64,000 nucleotides of DNA from Streptosporangium nondiastaticum (GTDB lineage Bacteria > Actinomycetota > Actinomycetes > Streptomycetales > Streptomycetaceae). The translations under genes and the position numbers were made by a program. Of the stretch, positions 42,430-51,490 are shown piece after piece (positions within the stretch are counted from its first letter, which is position 1; each line of letters opens with the position of its first letter). The notes below the pieces were generated by a model. The model made no database searches. It had not been told where the DNA came from and saw nothing but the letters and a program-made list of their open reading frames with translations. Where the stretch lies: assembly GCF_003011965.1 (NCBI RefSeq), contig NZ_PXWG01000016.1, forward strand, positions 25,420 through 89,419, written 5' to 3'.

Positions 42430-44049
42430 CTAGTCGCCAAGCAGGTCGTAGGCGGGCAGGGTGAGGAACTCGGCGTAGTCCTCGTCCAGAGCGACCTTCA
42501 GCAGCAGGTCGTGGGCCTGCTGCCAGCGGCCCGCCGCGTAGGCCTCCTCGCCCAGCTCGGAGCGGATCGCGGCGAGTTCCTCGGCGGCGACAGCGCGCAC
42601 GAGCTCCGCCGTGACCTTCTCGCCGTTGTCGAGGACGACGCCGGCGGCGGTCCACTGCCAGATCTGCGAGCGGGAGATCTCGGCGGTCGCCGCGTCCTCC
42701 ATCAGGTTGAAGATGGCCACCGCGCCCAGGCCGCGCAGCCACGCCTCGATGTAACGGGTGGCGACGGCCACGGCGTTGCGCAGCCCGGCGAAGGTCGGGC
42801 GGGCCTCCAGCGAGTCCACGGCGGTGAGCTGGTCCGCCGTCACGCGGACGTCCTCGCGCAGCCGGTCCTTCTGGTGCGGGCGGTCGCCGAGGACCGCGTC
42901 GAAGGAGGCGCGGGCGACGGGCACGAGGTCGGGGTGGGCGACCCAGGAGCCGTCGAAGCCGTCCCGCGCCTCCCGGTCCTTGTCCGCCTTGACCTTCTCG
43001 AAGGCCGCCTCGTTGACCGCGGGGTCCTTGCGGGAGGGGATGAACGCGGCCATCCCGCCGATCGCGTGCGCACCGCGCTTGTGGCAGGTGCGCACCAGCA
43101 GCTCGGTGTAGGCGCGCATGAACGGCGCCGTCATCGTCACGGCGTTGCGGTCGGGCAGGACGAAGCGGGGGCCGCCGTCGCGGAAGTTCTTGATGATCGA
43201 GAAGAGGTAGTCCCAGCGGCCCGCGTTGAGGCCCGAGGCGTGCTCGCGGAGCTCGTGGAGGATCTCCTCCATCTCGTACGCGGCGGTGATCGTCTCGATC
43301 AGCACGGTGGCGCGGACGGTGCCCCGCGGCAGGCCCGCGTACTCCTGCGCGAAGACGAAGACGTCGTTCCAGAGGCGGGCCTCCAGGTGCGACTCGGTCT
43401 TGGGGAGGTAGAAGTACGGGCCCTTGCCGAGGGCGATCAGCCGGTGGGCGTTGTGGAAGAAGTACAGGCCGAAGTCGACCAGCGCGCCGGGCACGGCACG
43501 GCCGTCCACGGTCACGTGGCGTTCGTCCAGGTGCCAGCCGCGGGGGCGGACGACGACGGTCGCGAGCTCCTCGGCGGGCCGCAGGGCGTAGCGCTTGCCC
43601 CGGGCGTCGGTGAAGTCGATGCGCCGCTCGAACGCGTCGATCAGGTTCAGCTGGCCCAGGACGACGTTCTCCCAGGTGGGCGCGGAGGCGTCCTCGAAGT
43701 CCGCGAGCCAGACGCGGGCGCCGGAGTTGAGGGCGTTGACGGTCATCTTGCGGTCCGTCGGCCCGGTGATCTCCACCCGGCGGTCCTCCAGGGCGGGCGG
43801 GGCCGGTGCGACGCGCCAGGAGGGGTCCTCGCGGACGGCGGCCGTCTCCGGCAGGAAGTCCAGCCGGCCCGTTCGGGCGATCTCGGCCCTGCGCCCGGCC
43901 CGGCGGGCGAGGAGCTCGTCGCGGCGGGGAGTGAACCGGCGGTGCAGCTCGGCGACGAACGCGAGCGCGGGCCGTGTGAGGACCTCCTCCTGCCGCTCCA
44001 GCGGCCGGGCGGTGACGGTGGCCGGCGAGGACGGAGCGGGTGCGGACAT
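42430..44049 (-). CDS. aceB: Malate synthase
   Basis: A 539-aa enzyme of the malate synthase A type. [20 protein letters not shown] opens the barrel, [18 protein letters not shown] carries the catalytic acid region, [15 protein letters not shown] the binding Asp, and [16 protein letters not shown] the C-terminal catalytic part. It condenses glyoxylate with acetyl-CoA to malate, the second outlet for glyoxylate here besides Gcl. ATG 44049 has GGGAG nine bases upstream. A palindrome resembling the hyi operator lies 65 bases upstream. Confidence 0.9.
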   Translation of the reverse strand: MSAPAPSSPATVTARPLERQEEVLTRPALAFVAELHRRFTPRRDELLARRAGRRAEIARTGRLDFLPETAAVREDPSWRVAPAPPALEDRRVEITGPTDRKMTVNALNSGARVWLADFEDASAPTWENVVLGQLNLIDAFERRIDFTDARGKRYALRPAEELATVVVRPRGWHLDERHVTVDGRAVPGALVDFGLYFFHNAHRLIALGKGPYFYLPKTESHLEARLWNDVFVFAQEYAGLPRGTVRATVLIETITAAYEMEEILHELREHASGLNAGRWDYLFSIIKNFRDGGPRFVLPDRNAVTMTAPFMRAYTELLVRTCHKRGAHAIGGMAAFIPSRKDPAVNEAAFEKVKADKDREARDGFDGSWVAHPDLVPVARASFDAVLGDRPHQKDRLREDVRVTADQLTAVDSLEARPTFAGLRNAVAVATRYIEAWLRGLGAVAIFNLMEDAATAEISRSQIWQWTAAGVVLDNGEKVTAELVRAVAAEELAAIRSELGEEAYAAGRWQQAHDLLLKVALDEDYAEFLTLPAYDLLGD

Positions 44050-44113
44050 GGGCGTCACTCCCTCGGGGCGACGGCACGGGGTGCCGTGACGATGGTCTTT
44101 TTCGGAGAGTAGT

Positions 44114-44128
44114 TTCCTTATCGCGGAA
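44114..44128 (-). promoter_or_regulatory. Operator before aceB
   Basis: TTCCTTATCGCGGAA, 12 of 15 positions identical to the palindrome before hyi (35233-35247). It lies in the short gap between aceB and the end of the next minus-strand gene. Confidence 0.65.
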
Positions 44129-44155
44129 GTTCAATGGGGTGGGCGGCCCGCAGTG

Positions 44156-44806
44156 TCAGTCCGGCCGGCCCGGCGACCCGCTCAGCAGTCCGAGATCCTC
44201 CGGGACGTCGACGTCCCGTGGATCGGCGACGTCCGCACACTCCACGAGCGTGACGGCGGAGGCGTGCGCCCGGAGATACGCGCGGGCGCCGCGGTCGCCC
44301 GCGGCCGCCCGGGCCACGCCCTCCCAGTGCTCGCGCGCGAACAGCACCGGGTGGCCGCGCTCACCCCCGTACGAGGCCGCGGCCAGCCCGGCGCCCGCGC
44401 GGTGGGCCGCCAGCAGGCGGGACACCGCGGCGGCGCCGACGCCCGGCTGGTCGACGAGCGAGACGACGACCGCCCCGGCGTCCGTCGCCTCGAGCGCCGC
44501 GAGGCCCGCGCGCAGGGACGAACCCATGCCGTCCGGCCAGCGGGGGTTGTCCACCAAGGTGCAGTGGGCGAGATCGGCGTGTACGCGCACCTCCGCGGCG
44601 GCCGCGCCCAGCACCACGCACACCGGCGCGCAGCCGCCCTCGGACAGGGCCCGCGCCGCGTGCTCCACGAGCGGGCGGCCGCGGAAGCCGAGCAGGGCCT
44701 TGGGGCGCCCGCCCAGGCGCCTTCCGCCGCCCGCGGCGAGCAGCAGGCCCGCGACGGGCGGGTGCGGAACCGGCATGTCCGGCGCGCTGTCCGTGGTAGG
44801 TGTCAT
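44156..44806 (-). CDS. MobA/MocA-like nucleotidyltransferase
   Basis: A 216-aa protein. LLLAAGGGRRLGGRPKALL is the NTP-transferase signature, followed by VDNPRWPDGMGSSLRAGL and LVDQPGV, typical of MocA-type CTP:molybdopterin cytidylyltransferases. These complete the molybdenum cofactor of xanthine dehydrogenase-type enzymes, which would produce urate. No xanthine dehydrogenase lies in the window. ATG 44806 is preceded by AGGGG; 44824 is an alternative start. Confidence 0.75.
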   Translation of the reverse strand: MTPTTDSAPDMPVPHPPVAGLLLAAGGGRRLGGRPKALLGFRGRPLVEHAARALSEGGCAPVCVVLGAAAAEVRVHADLAHCTLVDNPRWPDGMGSSLRAGLAALEATDAGAVVVSLVDQPGVGAAAVSRLLAAHRAGAGLAAASYGGERGHPVLFAREHWEGVARAAAGDRGARAYLRAHASAVTLVECADVADPRDVDVPEDLGLLSGSPGRPD

Positions 44807-44960
44807 GGCCCCTGCATATCGCATCGCTGACGACGGTGGAGCGGGCGGTGGCCCATCACCCGTGCGTGCGACGCCCGGACCTCATTTCGCTGAGCGTATG
44901 GCGCTCTGTACGGATAGTGGCGTTAACTGATCCGCGCGAGCGCGTGGGAGGGGGAGTGTC

Positions 44961-45311
44961 GTGGCGGAAGGCGCCGTAGTGGTGGACGAGCAGCGGGCGG
45001 GCCGCGTGGCCGAGGATCCGAGGGTGAGCGAGCTGCGGGAAGCGGTCTCCCGCCTGCGCCGGGCGCTCGCGGGCCACCCCGCGCCCTTACCCGACCGCGA
45101 CGCGGCCGAGGAGGAGCTCGCGGCGCTCGACGCGATGGCCCGCGCGGGCGACCCCGAGCTCTCGCGCCTGCGACGGTCCTTGCTGCTGGTCGCCGGCGCC
45201 GTGGGATCGGTGAGCGCCCTGTCCCCGTCCCTGACGGCCGTCCACCAGGCGGTGGACAACTTCGCACCCCCGGCGGACGACTCCGTCCCGCCACCGAGGG
45301 AGGGCGAGTAG
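44961..45311 (+). CDS. DUF5955 family protein
   Basis: A 116-aa protein. DPRVSELREAVSRLRRAL, DRDAAEEELAALDAMA and LRRSLLLVAGAVGSVSALSP match DUF5955, a Streptomyces family of unknown function, mostly helical, with a hydrophobic segment near residue 80. GTG 44961 is preceded by GGGAGGGGGAG. It is monocistronic between a minus-strand gene and the convergent IclR regulator gene. Confidence 0.8.
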   Translation: MAEGAVVVDEQRAGRVAEDPRVSELREAVSRLRRALAGHPAPLPDRDAAEEELAALDAMARAGDPELSRLRRSLLLVAGAVGSVSALSPSLTAVHQAVDNFAPPADDSVPPPREGE

Positions 45312-45663
45312 CGGCACGGCGCGATGCCAGGCCGTTCCCTCCGCCGCGGCGGAGGCGGGGCGCAGCGCCGTACCGCCGTCCGGTCGGAACCGCTGCGCGG
45401 GGACGTGCCGGGCCGGCCGGGCCGGCATATCCCTTCCGCCGCGGCGGTGATCAGCCACTGTCGGCCGTTTCGGCGGTGCCGTACTGCGGTGGTCCCGGCA
45501 CCGCCGGGCTGCGCCGCGGTGGTGGCGCGCCGTGGCGGCGGAAGAAGGCGGCGCGGCGCACGCGGGCACATGCGCGGCGCTGTATCGCCGCCCGGGCGGT
45601 GCCGCTGGCGGAGGAGGAGTGCGGTGCCGGAACCGAGAAGAACCCCGGACCGGGCCCGAAGCC
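45312..45663. other. Convergent intergenic gap
   Basis: About 350 bases between DUF5955 (+) and the IclR gene (-). It holds GC-rich partial inverted repeats that may terminate both genes and the dispersed repeat at 45493-45541. No gene is supported. Confidence 0.5.
45493..45541. repeat. Dispersed intergenic repeat, copy 3
   Basis: CGGCACCGCCGGGCTGCG...CGCGCCGTGGCGGCGG, the same block order as at 25349-25396 and 25505-25553. Confidence 0.55.
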
Positions 45664-46455
45664 TCAGGCGGAGCCGGCCGCCGCGCCGGCGAGGTCCGCC
45701 GAGAGGGCCGCGGCGACCTCCTTCAGGAGGGGGACGATCCGCTCCGTGGCCGCGTCCGTGACCCGGCCCGCGGGGCCGGAGATGGAGATGGCCGCCACGG
45801 TGGGCGAGTCCGGCACCGGCACCGCCAGGCACCGCACCCCGATCTCCTGCTCGTTGTCGTCCACCGCGTAGCCGTGCTCGCGCACGCGCCCCAGCGCCTC
45901 CAGGAAGCCCTCGGGCGTGGTGATGGTCTTCTCGGTCGCGGCGGGCATCCCCGTACGGGCGAGGATGGAGCGCACCTCGTCGTCGGGGCTCTGCGCCAGC
46001 AGCGCCTTGCCCACGCCGGTGGTGTGCGGCAGCACCCGCCGCCCCACCTCGGTGAACATCCGCACGGAGTGCCGCGAGGGCACCTGGGCGACGTAGACGA
46101 CCTCGTCGCCGTCGAGCAGCGCCATGTTCGCCGTCTCGCCGGTCTCCTCGACCAGCCGCGCCAGGTGCGGGCGGGCCCACGTGCCCAGCAGCCGGGACGC
46201 GCTCTCGCCGAGGCGGATCAGCCGCGGCCCGAGCGCGTACCGCCGGTTGGGCTGCTGGCGGACGTACCCGCAGGCGACGAGCGTGCGCATGAGCCGGTGG
46301 ATCGTCGGCAGCGGCAGCCCGCTGCTCGTGGCGAGCTCGCTCAGCCCGACCTCGCCGCCCGCGTCGGCCATCCGCTCCAGCAGGTCGAAGGCGCGCTCCA
46401 GGGACTGGACGCCTCCACTGGGGGAGGGGGTGCGGGGCTCGGCGGACGGGGGCAC
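45664..46455 (-). CDS. IclR-family transcriptional regulator (AllR-like)
   Basis: A 263-aa protein. The N-terminal winged helix-turn-helix reads VQSLERAFDLLERMAD, LSELATSSGLPLPTIHRLMR. The C-terminal effector domain follows, with TGVGKALLA and DDNEQEIGVRCLAVPV, the standard IclR ligand pocket. IclR-type repressors in allantoin pathways (AllR) respond to glyoxylate or allantoin-derived acids. It is divergent from allB; the palindrome 46569-46585 lies in between. The GTG start has AAAGGAC upstream. Control of allB and the uraD operon is inferred from shared operators. Confidence 0.85.
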   Translation of the reverse strand: MPPSAEPRTPSPSGGVQSLERAFDLLERMADAGGEVGLSELATSSGLPLPTIHRLMRTLVACGYVRQQPNRRYALGPRLIRLGESASRLLGTWARPHLARLVEETGETANMALLDGDEVVYVAQVPSRHSVRMFTEVGRRVLPHTTGVGKALLAQSPDDEVRSILARTGMPAATEKTITTPEGFLEALGRVREHGYAVDDNEQEIGVRCLAVPVPDSPTVAAISISGPAGRVTDAATERIVPLLKEVAAALSADLAGAAAGSA

Positions 46456-46568
46456 GGCGGGTCCTTTCGGGTACGGGGTGGGAGCAGCCTACCGGGCTCC
46501 CACCGCGCCGCTCCGCCGCCGGAGGTCTTGACGGGTGAGGGGAGCGACAGAAGACTGCCCCCACGCTG

Positions 46569-46585
46569 TTCAACAGAACGTTGAA
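46569..46585 (+). promoter_or_regulatory. Operator before allB
   Basis: TTCAACAGAACGTTGAA, a perfect 6-bp inverted repeat with 5-base spacer, 15 bases before the allB start. The same motif (TTCAAC-N5-GTTGA) precedes the uraD operon at 35992. Confidence 0.75.
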
Positions 46586-46600
46586 TTTCCGGGAGGGGGC

Positions 46601-47956
46601 GTGTCCGGCATGTCCACGGGAACGCTGGTCCTGCGTTCGGCACGCGTCGTCACCCCCGAGGGCATCCGCCCCGCCGCCGTCACCGTCACGGGCGGCACGA
46701 TCACGGCCGTCCGCCCGTACGAGGAGGCCCCGCCGCCCGGCGCGGCCGTGACGGACTTGGGCGACGACGCCCTGCTCCCCGGCCTCGTGGACACCCACGT
46801 GCACGTGAACGACCCGGGCCGCACCGCCTGGGAAGGCTTCCGCACGGCGACGCGCGCCGCCGCGGCCGGCGGCGTCACCACGCTCCTCGACATGCCGCTC
46901 AACAGCATCCCGCCCACCACCACCGTCGCCCACCTGCGGGTGAAGCAGGGCGTGGCCCGCCCCGCGGCCCACGTCGACGTCGGCTTCTGGGGCGGCGCCC
47001 TGCCCTCGAACACGGCGGACCTGCGCCCCCTGCACGACGCGGGCGTCTTCGGCTTCAAGGCGTTCCTGTCGCCGTCGGGCGTCGACGAGTTCCCCGCCCT
47101 CGCCCCGGGCGACCTGGAGGCGGCCGCGGCCCGCATCGCGGAGCTGGACGGCCTGCTGATCGTGCACGCCGAGGACCCCGCCCGCCTGGAGCGCGCCCCG
47201 CAGCGCGGCGGCCCCCGCTACGCCGACTTCCTCGCCTCCCGCCCCCGCGCCGCCGAGAACGAGGCCGTGGACCGGCTCGTCTCCGTGTCGCGGCGCCTGG
47301 GCACCCGCGTGCACATCCTGCACCTGTCCTCCTCGGACGCCCTCCCCGCGATCGCCGCGGCGAAGGCGGACGGCGTGCCCGTCACCGCGGAGACCTGCCC
47401 GCACTTCCTGACGCTGACCGCCGAGGAAGTCCCGGACGGGGCCACCGAGTTCAAGTGCTGCCCGCCCATCCGGGAGGCCGCCAACCAGGACGCCCTGTGG
47501 GCGGCCCTGGCCGACGGGACCCTCGACTGCGTCGTCTCCGACCACTCGCCCTGCACCACCGACCTCAAGGTCCCCGACTTCGGCGCCGCCTGGGGCGGCA
47601 TCTCGTCCCTCCAGCTCGGCCTCCCGGCGGTCTGGACCGCGGCCCGCCGCCGCGGGCACACCCTCGCCGACGTCGCCCGGTGGATGTCCACCGGCCCCGC
47701 CGCCCTCGCGGGCCTGCGCCGCAAGGGCGCCGTCGAGCCCGGCCGCGACGCCGACTTCACCGTCCTCGACCCCGAGGCGGCCTTCACCGTCGACCCGGCC
47801 GCCCTCCACCACCGCAACCACGTCACCGCCTACGCCGGCCGCACCTTCCGCGGCGTCGTACGGTCCACCTGGCTGCGCGGCCGCAGGATCGCCCACGACG
47901 GCGCCCTCACCGAACCGCCCGCCGGCCTCCTCCTCGAAAGGCAGCGCAGCGCATGA
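46601..47956 (+). CDS. allB: Allantoinase
   Basis: A 451-aa cyclic amidohydrolase. [17 protein letters not shown] has the HxH metal ligands, [11 protein letters not shown] the bridging Lys, IVHAEDP and [10 protein letters not shown] the later His residues, and VSDHSPCT the catalytic Asp. It opens allantoin to allantoate. GTG 46601 sits four bases after GGAGGGGG; ATG 46610 is an alternative with a long spacing. The stop overlaps the allantoicase start by four bases, so both enzymes are coupled. Confidence 0.9.
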   Translation: MSGMSTGTLVLRSARVVTPEGIRPAAVTVTGGTITAVRPYEEAPPPGAAVTDLGDDALLPGLVDTHVHVNDPGRTAWEGFRTATRAAAAGGVTTLLDMPLNSIPPTTTVAHLRVKQGVARPAAHVDVGFWGGALPSNTADLRPLHDAGVFGFKAFLSPSGVDEFPALAPGDLEAAAARIAELDGLLIVHAEDPARLERAPQRGGPRYADFLASRPRAAENEAVDRLVSVSRRLGTRVHILHLSSSDALPAIAAAKADGVPVTAETCPHFLTLTAEEVPDGATEFKCCPPIREAANQDALWAALADGTLDCVVSDHSPCTTDLKVPDFGAAWGGISSLQLGLPAVWTAARRRGHTLADVARWMSTGPAALAGLRRKGAVEPGRDADFTVLDPEAAFTVDPAALHHRNHVTAYAGRTFRGVVRSTWLRGRRIAHDGALTEPPAGLLLERQRSA

Positions 47957-49104
47957 CCAGCACCCTGAACGACAGCCCCGGCGGCATAACCCCCGTGCCG
48001 TCCTTCACGGGCGGCGCCGCACCGTACGCGGGCGGCGATCCGTATGCCGACTACCGCTCCGCAAACCTCCCCTTCGCCGATCTCCCCGACCTCGCCGACC
48101 GCCGCCTCGGCGGCAGCGTCGTCGCCGCCAACGACGAGTTCTTCGCCGACCGCGAGAATCTCCTCACTCCTGCCCCCGCGCACTTCGACCCCCACCTGTT
48201 CGGCCACAAGGGCAAGGTCATGGACGGCTGGGAGACGCGCCGTCGGCGCGGTGCGGACGCCGCTCACCCGCATCCGTCCGACGGCGATCACGACTGGGCG
48301 CTCATCCGCCTCGGCGCCCCGGGAGTGATCCGCGGCGTCGTGGTCGACACCGCCCACTTCCGCGGCAACCACCCGCAGTCCGTGTCCGTCGAGGCCGCCT
48401 GCCTGCCGGGCACGCCCTCGCCCGGGGAACTGCTCGCCGACGGGGTGAAGTGGACGGTCCTCGTGCCGCGCACCCCCGTCGGCGGCCACGCCGCCAACGG
48501 CTTCGCCGTGCACGCGGAGGAGCGCTTCACCCATCTGAGGCTGTGCCAGTACCCCGACGGGGGCATCGCCCGGCTGAGGGTGCACGGCGAGGTGCGCCCC
48601 GACCCGGCCTGGCTCGCCGCCGTCGGCACCTTCGACCTCGCGGCGCTGGAGAACGGCGGCCGCCCCGAGGACGCCTCGGACCGCTTCTACTCGTCCCCGC
48701 TCAACAGCGTCCTGCCGGGGCGGTCGCAGAAGATGGACGAGGGCTGGGAGACGCGCCGCCGCCGCGACGACGGGCACGACTGGGTCCGCTACCGCCTCAC
48801 CGGCCAGGCCGTCCTGCGCGCCCTGGAGATCGACACCGGCTGCTACAAGGGCAACGCCGCGGGCTGGGCCGAGGTCTCCGTCCTGGACGCCGCCACGGGC
48901 GCCGACCCGGCCGGTCCCGAAACGGGCTGGACGGTGGTCCTGCCCCGCACCCGCCTCCAGCCCGACACCGTGCACCGGTTCCCCCTGGAGGGCGCCCCGG
49001 TGGCGACGCACGTGCGCGTCGACATCCACCCGGACGGTGGCGTGGCCCGGCTGCACGTGCACGGCTCGCTGACGGAGGCCGGGGCGCGGAGCCTGGAGGC
49101 GTGA
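47953..49104 (+). CDS. alc: Allantoicase
   Basis: A 383-aa enzyme hydrolysing allantoate to ureidoglycolate and urea. It has the family's two homologous jelly-roll halves, each with the DGWETRRRR signature ([12 protein letters not shown], about residue 90, and [13 protein letters not shown], about residue 260) and a conserved [18 protein letters not shown] or [16 protein letters not shown] strand. The last codons and stop lie in an 18-bp tandem duplication. Confidence 0.92.
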   Translation: MTSTLNDSPGGITPVPSFTGGAAPYAGGDPYADYRSANLPFADLPDLADRRLGGSVVAANDEFFADRENLLTPAPAHFDPHLFGHKGKVMDGWETRRRRGADAAHPHPSDGDHDWALIRLGAPGVIRGVVVDTAHFRGNHPQSVSVEAACLPGTPSPGELLADGVKWTVLVPRTPVGGHAANGFAVHAEERFTHLRLCQYPDGGIARLRVHGEVRPDPAWLAAVGTFDLAALENGGRPEDASDRFYSSPLNSVLPGRSQKMDEGWETRRRRDDGHDWVRYRLTGQAVLRALEIDTGCYKGNAAGWAEVSVLDAATGADPAGPETGWTVVLPRTRLQPDTVHRFPLEGAPVATHVRVDIHPDGGVARLHVHGSLTEAGARSLEA

Positions 49105-49130
49105 AGCCTCAGGGAGGCGTGAAGCCTCAG
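49095..49130 (+). repeat. 18-bp tandem duplication across the allantoicase stop
   Basis: GGAGGCGTGAAGCCTCAG occurs twice back to back. The first copy contains the stop codon. Each unit can form a GAGGC/GCCTC hairpin. Confidence 0.85.
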
Positions 49131-49140
49131 AGCGTACGGC

Positions 49141-49698
49141 TCATGAAAGCGGACGGCTCATGAACAGGGCGGTCTCGCCCTCGGACGCCGTCCCCCGGTA
49201 GAGGGACGTGTCCAGGCCGCACAGCGCGAACCCCATGCGGCGGTAGACCCGTACGGCCGGTGCGTTGACGTTCGTGACCTCCAGCCAGGCCGTGCGGGCG
49301 CCGAGCTCCCGGCCGTGGGCCAGGGCGCGCTCCATGAGGGCGGGTCCGATGCCGCGGCCGCGATGCCCGGGCGCCACCCGGAGGTCGGCGATCACCAGCC
49401 GGCGGTTCCACTCCGAGCGGGTGAGGCTGATGGCGCCGCACAGCTCGTCCCCGGCGCGGGCCACGATGACGAGGGCGTCCTCGTCGCCTTCCTCGACTCC
49501 CTCTTCTTCGTCCTCCGGGAACACCTTGCGCAGGGGCGGGTCCACGGCCGTCTCCCGGAGCCGGAACCCCTCGTCCGACGAGGTCACTTCGAGGACGGTC
49601 GCCGTCGTGAAGGAGTTGTCGATCGCCTCGGCCGCGGCGTGCTCACCGGGGAGCGCGGGGCGGTAGACGACGGCTGCGGGCTGTGCGGCGGGAGGCAT
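49141..49698 (-). CDS. GNAT acetyltransferase, streptothricin-acetyltransferase-like
   Basis: A 185-aa GNAT-fold protein. DLRVAPGHRGRGIGPALME is the acetyl-CoA binding motif A. The C-terminal part, LEVTNVNAPAVRVYRRMGF and then LDTSLYRG...ETALFMS, follows the order of streptothricin acetyltransferases (SatA/Sat). Resistance to streptothricin-type antibiotics is therefore possible, though many GNATs of this type act on other amines. Its last codons are tandemly duplicated (ATGAGCCGT repeated), so the original end was probably five residues different. It lies four bases after the TenA-like gene. Confidence 0.8.
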   Translation of the reverse strand: MPPAAQPAAVVYRPALPGEHAAAEAIDNSFTTATVLEVTSSDEGFRLRETAVDPPLRKVFPEDEEEGVEEGDEDALVIVARAGDELCGAISLTRSEWNRRLVIADLRVAPGHRGRGIGPALMERALAHGRELGARTAWLEVTNVNAPAVRVYRRMGFALCGLDTSLYRGTASEGETALFMSRPLS

Positions 49699-49702
49699 GG
49701 TT

Positions 49703-50362
49703 TTACCGTACAGCGAGGCCGTCCCAGAACATCAACTCGTAGGCCTGGAGCAGCCGTCCGTAGCGGTGGGCCAGTGATTCGGACAGCCGCCCGTTCGCCA
49801 GGCCGGCCTCCACGGCTTCGACGGACCGCTCCTCCACCTCGGGCGCGGGCCCGGCGAAGAAGTCGAAGAAGCCGCAGGCGGGGTTGTCGAAGCCGTAGTG
49901 CTCGCGCAGGGCCGCGCCGACCGTGGCGCAGTAGCCGCCCCATGCCGCGAAGTTGGCGGCCAGGGCGACCGTGACGTCCACGGGCTCGGCGTTGAGCGCG
50001 AGCCGGGCCACGTACGACGGGTAGGCCTGGCAGGCCGGGCGCGGCTCGTGGGCGCGGAGGGCCTCCTCGTCCAGCCCGCACGCGAGCGCCAGCGGCTCCA
50101 GCAGGGGCAGGGCCAGGTCCTCCCCCTGGGTGAGGGACTCGAAGAACCGGGCCGCGGCCGGATCGCCCGCCGCGCGCCCGGCGAGGTGCGCGAAGCTGCG
50201 GCGGTCGCTCGTGATGACCTGGTGCTGCTCCAGCGCGAACGCGGCGAACACCTCCCGCGGGGCCTCGCCGGCGGCGATCCGCGGGACGAGCCGGTTGGCG
50301 CCCTCGGCGGGCGCGAGGCCCCGCACCGCGTCCGCCAGCACTTCCTGGGCCGTACGGGTCAT
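49703..50362 (-). CDS. TenA/PqqC-like helical protein
   Basis: A 219-aa all-helical protein. ALEQHQVITSDRRSFAHLA, FFESLTQGEDLALPLL, then AYPSYVARLALNAEPVDVTVAL and FAAWGGYCATVGAALREHYG resemble the TenA/thiaminase II-like fold. TenA members salvage thiamine pyrimidines, but the Cys nucleophile needed for that is not evident in the expected place, so the function is open. ATG 50362 has GGCGGAG upstream. Translated with the GNAT gene that follows. Confidence 0.7.
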   Translation of the reverse strand: MTRTAQEVLADAVRGLAPAEGANRLVPRIAAGEAPREVFAAFALEQHQVITSDRRSFAHLAGRAAGDPAAARFFESLTQGEDLALPLLEPLALACGLDEEALRAHEPRPACQAYPSYVARLALNAEPVDVTVALAANFAAWGGYCATVGAALREHYGFDNPACGFFDFFAGPAPEVEERSVEAVEAGLANGRLSESLAHRYGRLLQAYELMFWDGLAVR

Positions 50363-50521
50363 GGCTCCGCCTTCCCGGCCCGGGACGGGCCCCTGTGCCG
50401 ACACCCACCGCGATCGTAGCGTCGGAGAACGCCCGGATTCCGCAGGAATCGGCACATGGCGGGACGGAGGGGTGGCCTCCAGCGTGGGCCGGCCCCCAAC
50501 GGGAGCCGGCCCCGGCGGGAG

Positions 50522-50695
50522 TCAGCCTCCGGCGAGGAAGAAGAGGAGGAACAGGAAGGCCGCGAAGAAGTGGACGGCCACGAGGTAGATGACGACGCGG
50601 ACGGTCATCCCCATCGGGGCCCGGTCCTCCTCGTCCATGGGCTTGGCGGCGCGTGCGGGCGCGTCGTTCACGGGGTGGTGCAGGGCGTCGTTCAC
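50522..50695 (-). CDS. DUF6126 family small membrane protein
   Basis: A 57-aa protein with the segment EEDRAPMGMTVRVVIYLVAV followed by a hydrophobic FFAAFLFLLFFLAGG end, one membrane helix. This matches DUF6126, which I know next to XRE-cupin regulator genes in Streptomyces. GTG 50695 overlaps the stop of the cupin gene by four bases. Function unknown; possibly a membrane partner of the same stimulus. Confidence 0.75.
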   Translation of the reverse strand: MNDALHHPVNDAPARAAKPMDEEDRAPMGMTVRVVIYLVAVHFFAAFLFLLFFLAGG

Positions 50696-51318
50696 GGCAT
50701 TCCCCTCCGGGTGGGTGCGGCGCCGCCGAGGCACAGCTCGGTCGCGCCGCTCTGCAGCAGCGTGTGCATGAACAGCAGGTCGGCCCCGCCGCGCGACGCG
50801 GCGGCGATGCGGTGCGGGGTGAGCGAGTCGAAGTGGGCGGCGTCGCCGGGCTCCAGGAGGTGCGTGCTCCCGCCCAGCGTGAGGCGCAGCCGCCCGCCCG
50901 TGACGTACAGCCACTCCTCGCCCGGGTGGACGCGGACCAGCTCGGCCTGGCCGCCCGCCTCCGGCGGCACGTGCAGCCGCAGGGCCTGCATGGCGCGGCC
51001 CGAGCCGCCGGCCCGCCAGTACGTCCAGCCCCCGGCGAGCTGCGGCTCCATGTGGCTCGCGCGCACGATGGGGTCACGCTCCGGCGCCGCCTCGCCCAGC
51101 AGGTCGGATACCGTCGTTCCGTAGGTGCGGGCCAGGGCCAGCAGCATCGGCAGCGACGGCGTCCGCCGGCCGGTCTCCAGCCGGGACAGGTGGGCGGGGG
51201 ACAGGCCGACGCGGGCGGCGGCGGCCTCCAGGGTCAGCCCGCTGCGCGTGCGCAGGTCACGCAGGCGGGGGGCCACCGTGGGCAGGTCGGCCGCGGGCTC
51301 GTCGGGCAGCGGTGTCAT
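50692..51318 (-). CDS. XRE-family regulator with C-terminal cupin domain
   Basis: A 208-aa protein. An XRE helix-turn-helix occupies about residues 17-72 (LRTRSGLTLEAAAARVGLSP, HLSRLETGRRTPSL) and a cupin domain the rest, with HPGEEWLYVTGGRLRLTLGG and LEPGDAAHFDSLTPH. Such regulators often control export or detoxification genes near them. Upstream lies a GGCAAA-rich palindrome array that may be its operator. DUF6126 is coupled downstream. ATG 51318 has GGAAG upstream. Confidence 0.85.
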   Translation of the reverse strand: MTPLPDEPAADLPTVAPRLRDLRTRSGLTLEAAAARVGLSPAHLSRLETGRRTPSLPMLLALARTYGTTVSDLLGEAAPERDPIVRASHMEPQLAGGWTYWRAGGSGRAMQALRLHVPPEAGGQAELVRVHPGEEWLYVTGGRLRLTLGGSTHLLEPGDAAHFDSLTPHRIAAASRGGADLLFMHTLLQSGATELCLGGAAPTRRGMP

Positions 51319-51348
51319 GCTTCCGGTATAGGACCGTTCCTGCCCTGA

Positions 51349-51394
51349 AGGCAAAAGTTTTGCCTATGAGGCAAAGAGGCCCGTTGAGGCAAAG
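51349..51394. promoter_or_regulatory. GGCAAA repeat array, probable XRE-cupin operator
   Basis: A 17-bp palindrome AGGCAAAAGTTTTGCCT (51349-51365) is followed by two more direct GAGGCAAAG units at 51368 and 51386, 18 bases apart. It lies 31-76 bases upstream of the XRE-cupin gene, in the gap to the divergent RNase gene. Confidence 0.65.
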
Positions 51395-51490
51395 ATTCCG
51401 CCAGGCCGGACGGCGCCTCCGGTTAACACGAGGAAAACACTCAGGGTTGTCATTGACATGACATGCGCTACGCGCGTCATGCTGGGCGTC

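Noticed and set aside
44882..47896. A 1004-aa open frame antisense to the IclR and allantoinase genes
   Set aside because: It is the shadow of high-GC genes in another frame: it has low-complexity Gly/Arg composition and overlaps several genes with clear motifs.
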